From positions 21,416-85,415 of the forward strand of contig JAFVSN010000026.1 in the NCBI GenBank assembly GCA_017503735.1: 64,000 nt of DNA, read 5' to 3'. This DNA is from Lachnospiraceae bacterium. Its GTDB lineage: Bacteria; Bacillota; Clostridia; Lachnospirales; Lachnospiraceae. Made by a program: the position numbers and the translations under genes. Below are positions 26,769 through 35,171 of the stretch, piece by piece (the first letter of the stretch is position 1; each line of letters begins with the position of its first letter). Below the pieces are notes generated by a model. It was not told the DNA's origin and searched no databases. It saw nothing but the letters and a program-made list of their open reading frames with translations.

Positions 26769-27788
26769 TTATTTTTGCGTAACCGCTTTCACCATCTTAT
26801 CAAAATCAGATTCTATCGGTTGTGTTTTATTAAAAGTTTCATATTCTGCATAAGCCTTGTCTAATGCCTGTTTATGAGAGACTCTGCCATTATCCTTTAA
26901 TACATCATATCTTCTAAACTCTAAAAAAGCATTAATACTATCGGAGAATTCCTGCATGGTAAATACATTTTCACGCTCTATTAAATCCTCTATATAATCA
27001 AAATATCCAGTCACCGTACGTTCTAACTGCCGAATTTGTTTCTCATCCAAATAATTCTTTGCCACCGGTGTATCAGACTTCAATATACGCCCATCGGGAG
27101 CATTTTTCCATGTAGTCAAGCCCATATGTTCCTTCGTGTGATCCGCAGAATCATAAACAATTTCTGCCGCAGTTTTACCCGTTATCGCATAATGAAATTT
27201 ATTTTGCACTGTGGAAAAGAATTGATATGTAACCTCCGAATCCTTTTCATAATCAATACTGCACTCCGCAAATATATCCGTAATCTGTTGCCAGATTCGC
27301 CTCTCACTTGCACGGATAGAACGCACTCGCTCCAGTAATTCACGAAAATAGTCTTTTCCGAAAGTTGTTTTCGCAAGCCTCAATCGCTCATCATCCATGA
27401 CAAATCCTTTTATCATGTATTCCTTTAATACATTGGTTGCCCAAATACGAAAGTGTGTCGCTTGTATGGAATTTACTCTGTAACCCACGGAAATAATGGC
27501 ATCCAAATTATAGTAATTTGTAACAGACGTTTGTGTCTTACCTTGAATTGCACCATGTGGAGTGGGTATTTCCATTTTGGAAACAACCACTTCTTCAACC
27601 AATTCTCCCTGTTCAAAAATGTTTTTTAGATGCTTACTAATTGCCGGTTTTTGTACTCCAAACAGCTCAGCCATTGCTTTTTGTGTAATCCAAATAGACT
27701 CATCTTTTATCAATGCACTAACAGTTACAGAATCATCCTCTGTACGATACAATACCATTTCCATTTGTTTTGTAATATCTGTACTCAT
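26769..27788 (-). CDS. RhuM-family protein within the restriction island
   Basis: A 339-residue protein of the virulence RhuM family. Residues 25-75 look like a DNA-binding KilA/Bro-type or winged-helix segment (ITQKAMAELFGVQKPAISKHLKNIFEQGEL), and SVTNYYNLDAIISVGYRVNS is the family hallmark. Biochemical activity of RhuM is not established. The gene lies 30 bp before hsdR and 18 bp after the HAD gene, so it is in the operon. RhuM genes are often found in restriction islands, but whether it regulates or is a defence effector is unknown. Confidence 0.82.
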   Translation of the reverse strand: MSTDITKQMEMVLYRTEDDSVTVSALIKDESIWITQKAMAELFGVQKPAISKHLKNIFEQGELVEEVVVSKMEIPTPHGAIQGKTQTSVTNYYNLDAIISVGYRVNSIQATHFRIWATNVLKEYMIKGFVMDDERLRLAKTTFGKDYFRELLERVRSIRASERRIWQQITDIFAECSIDYEKDSEVTYQFFSTVQNKFHYAITGKTAAEIVYDSADHTKEHMGLTTWKNAPDGRILKSDTPVAKNYLDEKQIRQLERTVTGYFDYIEDLIERENVFTMQEFSDSINAFLEFRRYDVLKDNGRVSHKQALDKAYAEYETFNKTQPIESDFDKMVKAVTQK

Positions 27789-27806
27789 ATAACTCCCCTT
27801 TAAAAT

Positions 27807-28982
27807 TTATTCAAAATGATTCTTTACCTGTAATGCCTTTTCTGTTTCCTTGTCTAACATCCCGATAATCTTTTGATAAAATGCTTTTACATCAATATCA
27901 TTAAGTAAATACCGCACGGGATGATTATTCAGCGCTATATCAAGTAACATATCAATTTCACTTTGAGACCAATCCTCAATTAATAATAATTCACGCATAA
28001 TCGTATGTGTAGTAGCAAAGTTCCTACTTCCATCTAAAGAAAAAATCAAATTCATGCGCATCTGCGTATTGTTATCATTTTCTTCACACGCCTTAGCATC
28101 TGCATGCTCTTTCTTACAAGAAAAATATTTTTCTTCAAGCACTTCATTTGCCGCAGTTCTAACAATAATTGCTCTTACCAATTTATCCAACTCAGAATTT
28201 TCGGTATAATCTGCCGGTGCAAAATACTTAATACGATTATCCCCTAACATTTTAAACACCTTGGATTTATCTAACGTATCATTACTATATACCCCTATGG
28301 AATGTCCTCCGTACGCATTAACTAATTTCATACACGGAATGTCAGTAGCACTGTCCCCGATATACACAATATTTCTGAACGGAACACGAATGTCCTCCGG
28401 TGCAAAATAATCATTTACACGAGAATCATTTACATCCAAAACTCCTTTTTCAATCCGGAACAAAAACTGTGTTTTATTAGTATAGTTTATTACTTGTGCA
28501 GGCCAAATCCCTACACCTCTTTCATTAAATAAAAATGAGCTTGCGTAAATTCTTTCAAATGCACCTGCCTTTGCAATTGACGTTCCTTCTATCATTTCTT
28601 TAAGACCTGAAGAAATAATATAATGCTCCACAATTACATTATTTTCTATACCAAACTTCCGAATTTTTTCAAACCATTCTTCTACGCCGGGAAACAGTTT
28701 TACTTTTGAACCGTATTCAGCTAATGTTTCTCTGGTAAATAAAATTCGACCTTGAGCCTCATCTACCATCTTATACATATATGCCAGATTAGTATCCATC
28801 TCATTTGCTTCAGCAAAATCATTAGATTCTTTCCAAAATGTCTGTACATCCCCTTTAAAAACCTTCTGAATATAACCTTGTGCCTGCATATCATCAGGAG
28901 ATAGGGTCTTATCAAAATCATAACAAATTGCCAAGACTGGCCTATCTTCTTTATATTTTCTTTCATACTCTTTATCAGCCAT
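27807..28982 (-). CDS. HAD-superfamily hydrolase within the restriction island
   Basis: A 391-residue protein. HAD motif I is CYDFDKTLS, with Asp22 as the nucleophile and Asp24 as the acid/base. Motif II is YIISSG and motif IV is VYIGDSATDIPCM. The N-terminal 270 residues form a phosphoserine-phosphatase-like HAD domain. The last 120 residues are an unrecognised Glu/Lys-rich helical extension. All catalytic residues seem present, so it is likely an active phosphatase; the substrate is unknown. It sits between the second hsdS and rhuM, 18 bp from each, an uncommon place for a HAD enzyme. Confidence 0.8.
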   Translation of the reverse strand: MADKEYERKYKEDRPVLAICYDFDKTLSPDDMQAQGYIQKVFKGDVQTFWKESNDFAEANEMDTNLAYMYKMVDEAQGRILFTRETLAEYGSKVKLFPGVEEWFEKIRKFGIENNVIVEHYIISSGLKEMIEGTSIAKAGAFERIYASSFLFNERGVGIWPAQVINYTNKTQFLFRIEKGVLDVNDSRVNDYFAPEDIRVPFRNIVYIGDSATDIPCMKLVNAYGGHSIGVYSNDTLDKSKVFKMLGDNRIKYFAPADYTENSELDKLVRAIIVRTAANEVLEEKYFSCKKEHADAKACEENDNNTQMRMNLIFSLDGSRNFATTHTIMRELLLIEDWSQSEIDMLLDIALNNHPVRYLLNDIDVKAFYQKIIGMLDKETEKALQVKNHFE

Positions 28983-29000
28983 ACGGTTTCTCCCTTCATC

Positions 29001-30110
29001 TCAAAATACAAACAAAAGCATCCTCGTCCCTTTTGTTACTCTCTGTGCATCAAATTTCAATTTGTCGACTAGAGTTACAAAGTCAGCAAACTGATTTTGC
29101 GCATCTATAGATGGTACCATTACATCCAGCTTCTTTGCCATAGCTATAGAAAGATATGCCACCGTAGAACCCGCCTGTAATGCATCAATCTGTTTTCTAA
29201 AACCTGGCATTTCAAATAAATACGAAATATATAAAGGTGTCACTCTACTATCATAATGGGATAGCCATGTAATCATTCCGTCTTGAAAATAGAATTCATC
29301 ATCTTCCTTTACTATATAACACCGCCCCAATGTTCCCCTTGCTGTAAGTAAAATATCTCCGCTTTGCGGAACTAATCCTTGTTCTTTCAGTTCCTCATAC
29401 CGTGTCTCTGGAATAAACAAATCACACTCTAACGAACCATTGTCCATTCTATTTACTAAATCAGATATTCTGAGGAACGGTATGCCTGTCAGACTCTGCT
29501 CGCTTTGATATATGCGCTTGCTAGAACCAACATCACAGAGAGCTTCCAGTTTACATATTTCCCATTTTTGTTCATTAATATCTGGATTGCCAAAGAGTTC
29601 TACAAATCGGGATTTGATAAGATTGTCAAGTTCTTCGATTTCTTTTCGCCTTTTATCAATTATATTTTGAACAGAATCCAAGATGCCCACAATAAAAATC
29701 TGTTCGTCCTTTGATGGTACTCCAAAACTATATTTCTTTATATCTGGAACAGTCAACTGCGGAATTGATGTTCCGCTTGATTTTGGCTTGCAACTTTTTA
29801 ATGCATAATGCATATACCTCAAATCAACCAACTCTTGCTTTGGTACAACTGTAATCAATCGAACTACTGGCACAAATGGCTCTGTTCTAATCGCAGTATA
29901 TCCAATAGTTCCTCTTGCAGCCACCGTTACACTTGGCTCATATTCCCTTGCTTCGTCTGTATATCCATATAATCCTTCGTCTCTTTCCGCATTTGCATAA
30001 ATTGGTACTGTAAACTCTTCTGTTTTCACTTCTGAAAATCTATCCTTTGGCACATCTCCTCCAGCATAGATTCTTTTACACAATTTTTCTATACAGATAC
30101 TCTCTTGCAT
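29001..30110 (-). CDS. hsdS: Type I restriction specificity subunit, second copy
   Basis: About 369 residues with two target-recognition domains and the central helical spacer KEIEELDNLIKSRFVELFG (about residues 170-190), which also appears in the other hsdS. Both domains look intact. The C-terminus ends TKGTRMLLFVF and differs from the other copy after the shared DKLK stretch, so the second spacer helix may be shortened or altered. The chosen ATG (30110) is 9 nt after the GGAG inside the shared 26-bp repeat. It is separated from hsdM by another hsdS and a recombinase; it may be a stored or alternative specificity. Confidence 0.85.
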   Translation of the reverse strand: MQESICIEKLCKRIYAGGDVPKDRFSEVKTEEFTVPIYANAERDEGLYGYTDEAREYEPSVTVAARGTIGYTAIRTEPFVPVVRLITVVPKQELVDLRYMHYALKSCKPKSSGTSIPQLTVPDIKKYSFGVPSKDEQIFIVGILDSVQNIIDKRRKEIEELDNLIKSRFVELFGNPDINEQKWEICKLEALCDVGSSKRIYQSEQSLTGIPFLRISDLVNRMDNGSLECDLFIPETRYEELKEQGLVPQSGDILLTARGTLGRCYIVKEDDEFYFQDGMITWLSHYDSRVTPLYISYLFEMPGFRKQIDALQAGSTVAYLSIAMAKKLDVMVPSIDAQNQFADFVTLVDKLKFDAQRVTKGTRMLLFVF

Positions 30111-30114
30111 CCTA

Positions 30115-30140
30115 ATCATCTCCACAAATCTGAATTTGCG
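30115..30140. repeat. 26-bp direct repeat, copy 2 (before second hsdS)
   Basis: Identical over 26 bp to 32356-32381. It begins directly after the recombinase stop codon and contains the GTGGAG ribosome site of the second hsdS. Confidence 0.85.
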
Positions 30141-30141
30141 G

Positions 30142-31113
30142 TTATCCGATGAATTTTCTATGAGAATTCTTTACATTGCTCTGATTCACCATTGCATAAT
30201 GCATCGTAGTATCAATCTGCTGATGCCCTAACAGGCGTTGTACTTGCTCTATCGGCATTCCTTTGTCTATTGCTTTGGTTGCCATAGAACGCCTGAATTT
30301 ATGCGGATGTACTTTTTCAATATCGAGTCTTCGCCCAAGATTTCTCAATCGTATCTCTACTCCACTTATCTGTAATCGTTCACTTGGCTTGTCCAATGTC
30401 ACGAACAATGCTTCGTTTCTATCTGTTCTACTTTTCAAATACTCCTGTAAATGAATTTTAGCCCTTGCATCAAAGTACACGCGCCGTTCCTTATTTCCTT
30501 TACCATACACGACACATTCTCGTTCTTCAAAGTTAATGTCTGCCTTGTTGAGATTCACCAATTCTCCCACTCGTATTCCAGCTGAATACAACAAATCAAT
30601 AATTGCCAAGTCCCTAATGTTTTTACAGTTATCACGCAAAACTTCAATGTTTTCATCTGAAAAAGTTTCCTTCACCCGCGTGCCGGTTCTCACCTTATGA
30701 ATTCGTCGTATCGGACTTTTCAATATATGATCTTCATCTTCTAACCACGAAAAGAAACTTGATAGATTCCGACGAATATTGTCAATTGTTACTCGACCAC
30801 AATTATTCTTTACCTGATACTGCGTTAAATACTCTCGTAAATCCTCTGTTGTAATCTGTCTTACCGGTGCCTTTATATCAAAAAACATATTTTGGATCGT
30901 ACTTCGATAATACTCTATGGTACGTTCAGAGCACCCCTCAATCCTTTTGGCAGCAACAAACATATCAAGGTACTCTTTATTATCAATCTCTCTTGTAATA
31001 TCCAGCTCTGACCTCTGCAAATATTTCAGCAGACATTCCTGTAATCTTCGCATCTGCTGGACATCAAGGCATTCCGACATATCATTCAGTATTTTACAAA
31101 TCGCATTCTCCAT
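30142..31113 (-). CDS. Tyrosine recombinase located between two hsdS genes
   Basis: A 323-residue XerC/D-like recombinase. A core-binding SAM-like domain covers residues 40-130. The catalytic domain has Arg181 (SAGIRVGEL), His271 and Arg274 (HPHKFRR), His297 (LLGHQQ) and nucleophile Tyr306 (MHYAM): the full R-H-R-H-Y set. Enzymes in this position usually shuffle hsdS target domains. Its ribosome site lies between the arms of a 13-bp inverted repeat (31112-31151), whose right arm also covers the first base of the start codon. The 26-bp repeat starts right after its stop. It lies 66 bp after the first hsdS. Confidence 0.92.
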   Translation of the reverse strand: MENAICKILNDMSECLDVQQMRRLQECLLKYLQRSELDITREIDNKEYLDMFVAAKRIEGCSERTIEYYRSTIQNMFFDIKAPVRQITTEDLREYLTQYQVKNNCGRVTIDNIRRNLSSFFSWLEDEDHILKSPIRRIHKVRTGTRVKETFSDENIEVLRDNCKNIRDLAIIDLLYSAGIRVGELVNLNKADINFEERECVVYGKGNKERRVYFDARAKIHLQEYLKSRTDRNEALFVTLDKPSERLQISGVEIRLRNLGRRLDIEKVHPHKFRRSMATKAIDKGMPIEQVQRLLGHQQIDTTMHYAMVNQSNVKNSHRKFIG

Positions 31114-31151
31114 TTTGGTATACTCCTTTTTTTCACCCAGTATACCAAAAT
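31112..31151. promoter_or_regulatory. 13-bp inverted repeat bracketing the recombinase ribosome site
   Basis: Perfect arms ATTTTGGTATACT (31112-31124) and complement (31139-31151) with a 14-nt spacer. Read on the minus strand the AAAGGAG ribosome site falls in the loop and the right arm ends at the start codon. It could be an RNA hairpin limiting translation, an operator, or a recombinase site. Confidence 0.7.
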
Positions 31152-31179
31152 CACTTTTTTCTGCAAGAACACATTCAAC

Positions 31180-32352
31180 TTATCCGAAATGCTTCTGCAT
31201 AAGTGAATCCATAAGCTGCTGTGTTTCATCTAAGGATTTCTGCACTTCAACTTTCAATTTGTCGACTTGTTTAACAAACTCAACAAACTGTTTCTGAATG
31301 TCCATAGGTGGAACAAGAATCTCAAGTTTTCTAATATCACCCAATGAAATAAATTTTTGTGTCCCGCCTCTTACCTTACTCAAAACAGCATCATCGAAGT
31401 AATCCGACTGAAGCAAGGCACGAATATAAATATTCAACACACTTGAATCAGCTCTGAACTTAATTAGAGCCACATTCTTAATAGCAAAATCGGGTTCTAT
31501 ATCAACGATTACAGGCTTTCCAACTGTTCCTATCATAGGCATTATGATATCGCCACTATCGACCTTTGACCTTTCGTTGATTTTATTGAAGTCTGCTTCA
31601 CAAATGAGAGAACAACCTGTCAGGTCGATTTTTCCACCTGTTACGTTTTTTGATGTAACTAGCGGATACCCTGTTTCATAATACTTCGGTGAGTCGTGTG
31701 TTCCATCTCTAACATCGCAAACTGACCCGAGACTATCTTTTTCCCACCCAAAAGGATTCAGAACCGTATCCCCAAACAGCTCGACAAATCGGGATTTGAT
31801 GAGGTTATCCAACTCTTCTAACTGTTGCCTTCTTTTCTTGAGAATTTCTTCTGTACGAGAAAGGATATTTACTACTTTTCTTTGTTCTTGAACTCCAATA
31901 TCTGGTATCTCAAATTTTAAAAATTTTGCTTGATTAAGATGTGCTATTGTACATCCGACCTTAATCTGCTCAATGAAGCGGATAAAACTACCACTTCTTA
32001 ATGCATACACTAAATATGTTGGTAATAAAGCTTCTTCATTGCGTGGTCGTACAACAAATACCCCACTATTAAGCGTTGCTGGCTTATCAAATTTATCTAC
32101 AATTGCAACTTTACCTATCGTCCCATCTTTTGTTACAAGGACATCATTCTCCTGTAATTGAATATGACTATCTTGATCGTATCTATCCTTTGTTACATAA
32201 TGACAATTCTGAAAATCTATCACACCATCAAGAAAATCCACACCTGTAACCAAATAATAATCACCCGAATCAAGATATTCTGCTTTTGTTAACCCTTGCC
32301 ACCCTATTCTCGCATGTAAGGTACAAGCATCTTCTATTTTTTGCATCCTCAT
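31180..32352 (-). CDS. hsdS: Type I restriction specificity subunit, copy next to hsdM
   Basis: About 390 residues from ATG 32352; a 21-residue in-frame extension (to 32415) has only a weak ribosome site. The first target-recognition domain opens TLHARIGWQGLTKAEYLDSGDYYLVTG, very typical of HsdS. The central helix is QLEELDNLIKSRFVELFGD, followed by a second recognition domain and a helical end DETQQLMDSLMQKHFG. It selects the split DNA sequence methylated or cut by HsdM/HsdR. Being 100 bp after hsdM, it is probably the expressed copy. It shares three short direct repeats with the second hsdS. Confidence 0.92.
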   Translation of the reverse strand: MRMQKIEDACTLHARIGWQGLTKAEYLDSGDYYLVTGVDFLDGVIDFQNCHYVTKDRYDQDSHIQLQENDVLVTKDGTIGKVAIVDKFDKPATLNSGVFVVRPRNEEALLPTYLVYALRSGSFIRFIEQIKVGCTIAHLNQAKFLKFEIPDIGVQEQRKVVNILSRTEEILKKRRQQLEELDNLIKSRFVELFGDTVLNPFGWEKDSLGSVCDVRDGTHDSPKYYETGYPLVTSKNVTGGKIDLTGCSLICEADFNKINERSKVDSGDIIMPMIGTVGKPVIVDIEPDFAIKNVALIKFRADSSVLNIYIRALLQSDYFDDAVLSKVRGGTQKFISLGDIRKLEILVPPMDIQKQFVEFVKQVDKLKVEVQKSLDETQQLMDSLMQKHFG

Positions 32353-32355
32353 CTC

Positions 32356-32381
32356 ATCATCTCCACAAATCTGAATTTGCG
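32356..32381. repeat. 26-bp direct repeat, copy 1 (before first hsdS)
   Basis: Identical to 30115-30140 and in the same orientation. It carries GTGGAG, which spaces 8 nt to the hsdS ATG at 32352. Confidence 0.85.
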
Positions 32382-32452
32382 CGAGTAATTTGCTATACCG
32401 TTCGGTTGTCGGCATAACTCAACTCACTATCTCTACTCTATCAACTTCACCA

Positions 32453-33955
32453 CTATAATTCCAACAGAGCCTTCAACTCTGCCATTTCCATTGCAATCTC
32501 TGCCTCTATCTTCTCGATATTCGCAAATATTTCACTTGTCGGCGGATATTCCACTGCCTTGTACTCTACCTGCTTATACTTATTGATGGATAAATCATAT
32601 TCATTACCCACAATCTCATCCTTCGGTACAAAGAAAGACTTATCGGTTCTCTTTCTGCCAGCCTCCCCCTCTAAGTTATGGAATCTGGAAATAATATCAC
32701 TAATATCATTCTCTGCTACCGGAGTTCTCTTATCATCCAGACTGAGTCCGTCAGCGGTCATATCATAGAACCACACCTTGTCTGTTCCGCCATGCCCCGT
32801 CTTGGTAAAAATCAGAATACCGGTAGACACTCCCGCATATGGCTTAAACACACCGGATGGCATAGAAATGACCGCTTCCAGTCTATTTTCCTCTACCAAC
32901 TCTTTACGAATTGCCTTGTGGGCTGTAGAAGAACCGAACAATACGCCGTCCGGAACGATACACGCACATCGTCCTCCCACCTTAAGCATCCGTACAAACG
33001 CCGCCAAAAACAGCAACTCTGTCTTCTTAGTCTTACATACCTTTAATAAATCCGCAGATACAGTATCCGCATCCAAACTGCCCTTAAACGGCGGATTTGC
33101 CAAAATTAAAGAATACTTTTCCCGATCCTGATTCTGGTCCGACAGGCTATCCCGGTATTCAATAAACGGACTTTCCACACCATGCGTCATCATATTCATT
33201 GCACCGATACGAAGCATAGTTCTATCCATATCAAATCCATGGAACATATGATTCATATAGTGGTCTTTTTTTTGCCGTTCAAAAAAGATTTCTTCTTTGT
33301 GATGCTCTTTTAAATATTCCCCTGCCGTCACAAGGAACCCGGACGTGCCGCATGCCGGGTCACAGATGATATCATCCGGTTTTGGTTGCATCAGTTCCAC
33401 CATCATACGAATGATATGACGCGGTGTTCTAAACTGTCCGTTTCGTCCGGACTGTGCTATCTTGGAGAGCAGATACTCGTAAACATCCCCTCGGATATCC
33501 ACATCCTTCACCTCTGCCATCAAACGATAAATATCATCCAATGCGTCTACTACTTTAGAAAGTAATAACGGAGTCGGCAATTTAAAAATAGCATCGTCCA
33601 TATATTTGGAATACGCACTGTTCTTGTCTCCGTGAAGATTCTTGATAAACGGGAATACCCATTCCTGCATCACGGAATACATCCGTGCCGCCGGAAAATC
33701 ATGAAATACAGACCATTTCAACTGGGAACCGTCAATAGTTCTGTCACCAATCTGCACCTCATTCGCAAACATACTCTTATACGGTAATCCGAGCATGGCA
33801 CTCTCTTTTGCCCTCAAATTATCCGTATCATCCAAATCATGGATAAACATCAAATATGTTACCTGCTCTATTACATCCAGTGGATTTACCAATCCACCGG
33901 CTGCAAACACATCCCACATACTATCTATTTTATTTTTCAATTCTCCGGTAATCAT
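32453..33955 (-). CDS. hsdM: Type I restriction enzyme, N6-adenine methyltransferase subunit
   Basis: A 500-residue M subunit. The SAM-binding motif is DPACGTSGFLV (about residue 200) and the catalytic motif is NPPF (about 288, LILANPPFKGS), specific for N6-adenine methylation. The N-terminal helical domain ends in EYLLSKIAQSGRNGQFRTPRHI, typical of HsdM. Its ATG overlaps the fic stop by 4 bp (ATGA), so Fic and HsdM are translationally coupled. It forms the methylase with two HsdM and one HsdS. Confidence 0.96.
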   Translation of the reverse strand: MITGELKNKIDSMWDVFAAGGLVNPLDVIEQVTYLMFIHDLDDTDNLRAKESAMLGLPYKSMFANEVQIGDRTIDGSQLKWSVFHDFPAARMYSVMQEWVFPFIKNLHGDKNSAYSKYMDDAIFKLPTPLLLSKVVDALDDIYRLMAEVKDVDIRGDVYEYLLSKIAQSGRNGQFRTPRHIIRMMVELMQPKPDDIICDPACGTSGFLVTAGEYLKEHHKEEIFFERQKKDHYMNHMFHGFDMDRTMLRIGAMNMMTHGVESPFIEYRDSLSDQNQDREKYSLILANPPFKGSLDADTVSADLLKVCKTKKTELLFLAAFVRMLKVGGRCACIVPDGVLFGSSTAHKAIRKELVEENRLEAVISMPSGVFKPYAGVSTGILIFTKTGHGGTDKVWFYDMTADGLSLDDKRTPVAENDISDIISRFHNLEGEAGRKRTDKSFFVPKDEIVGNEYDLSINKYKQVEYKAVEYPPTSEIFANIEKIEAEIAMEMAELKALLEL

Positions 33956-35016
33956 AACAAATCATTCTCCCTGTTCCATGTGTATTTTGTAAAACGTCCA
34001 CCACTAATCTTTAGTATTTCTCCGGCAGAGAGCAACTCATTTAAAGTCTTCTGTATCGTTGCCTGACTGATATCCGGGCATTTTGCCATAAGTTCCGCCT
34101 TGGTCACTGTTCCTAACGTATTCTTTATCACTTCTCGAACCCGCTCCGGCTTTGACAGGCCACTCGTTGTAATCAGCTTTACACGTGCCGAAAACTCTCG
34201 GTAGGTACTTACAATAATACCAAGCATATATCTCACAAAAGGCTCATAGTCATTCTGTTCCTCATGCCACCCATAGGAACTTTCTTGTAACACTTCGTAA
34301 TACGTGGTCTTTGACTTCTCTATTGCTTTTTCGATACTGATATATTTCCCTACAATATACCCCGCACGATATAAAAGCAATAAAGTTAACAAACGACTCA
34401 TACGACCATTTCCGTCATTGAATGGGTGAATGCATAGAAAGTCAAGTACAAACATAGGAATTATCAACAACGGGTCTACCGTTCCATCTGCCAATACTTC
34501 CTCAAAAGCTTTGCATAATGCATTGATTGCTTCCGATGTTTCCCATGCCGGTACCGGTTGAAAACGTACCTTCTTATTTCCCCGACTATCGATTTCTGCA
34601 ATGACATTATCCGAACTCTTATACAACCCTCCAATATTCACACCTATAAATTTATATAAGTCCCTATGAAGTTGTAAAATAAAGGTCGGTCGCGGAGGTA
34701 TATGGTCGTGAGATTCATGAATCGTATTTAAAACATCTCTATACCCCGCTATTTCCTTCTCATTTCTTGTTTTAGGCATTGTTTTATCTTTTAACAACAT
34801 CTTCAATCTCTCATCTGAAGTATAGATACCCTCAATCTTATTGGATGCCTCAGTACTTTGTATTTTAGCTATTTCCATAAGCTGTTCAAGCGTGTCGGCT
34901 TTCGCCTCAATAAACAGTGTTTGTTCACCTTTATACTCATGAATACACGTAAGAAGTGATACAATATCAGGTGTAAGAAGCTTTTGCCATGTTTTTGTAT
35001 AATCAATCGTTCTCAT
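33952..35016 (-). CDS. Fic-domain protein, class II, first gene of the restriction island
   Basis: A 354-residue Fic protein. The catalytic motif HPFNDGNGRMSR starts at His197 and is canonical for AMP transfer. A built-in inhibitory helix, SNKIEG (residues 58-63, pattern S-x-x-x-E-G), lies N-terminal, placing it in class II: the enzyme holds itself inactive. The C-terminal 80 residues look like a winged helix (TVTKAELMAKCPDISQATIQKTL). It is first in the operon after the promoter at 35065-35094 and overlaps hsdM by 4 bp. The winged helix makes it a candidate for binding the nearby inverted repeat. The target protein of AMPylation is unknown. Confidence 0.93.
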   Translation of the reverse strand: MRTIDYTKTWQKLLTPDIVSLLTCIHEYKGEQTLFIEAKADTLEQLMEIAKIQSTEASNKIEGIYTSDERLKMLLKDKTMPKTRNEKEIAGYRDVLNTIHESHDHIPPRPTFILQLHRDLYKFIGVNIGGLYKSSDNVIAEIDSRGNKKVRFQPVPAWETSEAINALCKAFEEVLADGTVDPLLIIPMFVLDFLCIHPFNDGNGRMSRLLTLLLLYRAGYIVGKYISIEKAIEKSKTTYYEVLQESSYGWHEEQNDYEPFVRYMLGIIVSTYREFSARVKLITTSGLSKPERVREVIKNTLGTVTKAELMAKCPDISQATIQKTLNELLSAGEILKISGGRFTKYTWNRENDLL

Positions 35017-35064
35017 ATTATTTGCTCCGTTTCCTATCTAAAAACACTACACTACTACAATTAA

Positions 35065-35094
35065 ATTATATCTCTTCAATTACATAAAAGTCAA
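35065..35094 (-). promoter_or_regulatory. Promoter of the fic-hsd operon
   Basis: Minus strand TTGACT (35094-35089), 18 bp, TATAAT (35070-35065). The -35 lies inside the left arm of the 22-bp inverted repeat, so occupancy of that repeat would block RNA polymerase. Confidence 0.7.
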
Positions 35095-35155
35095 GTTCAA
35101 TTTACTATTTTTCTTCAAAATTAGTAAATTGAACTTGACTTTTAGTAAATTAAAC
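35086..35155. promoter_or_regulatory. 22-bp inverted repeat plus third half-site: operator and/or recO terminator
   Basis: Arms 35086-35107 and 35122-35143 are perfect complements with a 14-nt spacer. A third copy of the half-site TTAGTAAATT(G/A)AAC occurs at 35142-35155, in the same orientation as that at 35121-35134. It overlaps the -35 of the fic promoter. It also lies about 30 bp after the recO stop and is followed on the minus strand by TTTT, so it may double as the recO terminator. Confidence 0.7.
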
Positions 35156-35171
35156 TCTATTCAAAACAGCC

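Noticed and set aside
29001-32415. Classical hsdS inversion system
   Set aside because: Both hsdS genes are on the same strand and I found only direct repeats between them; no inverted copies were seen by eye.
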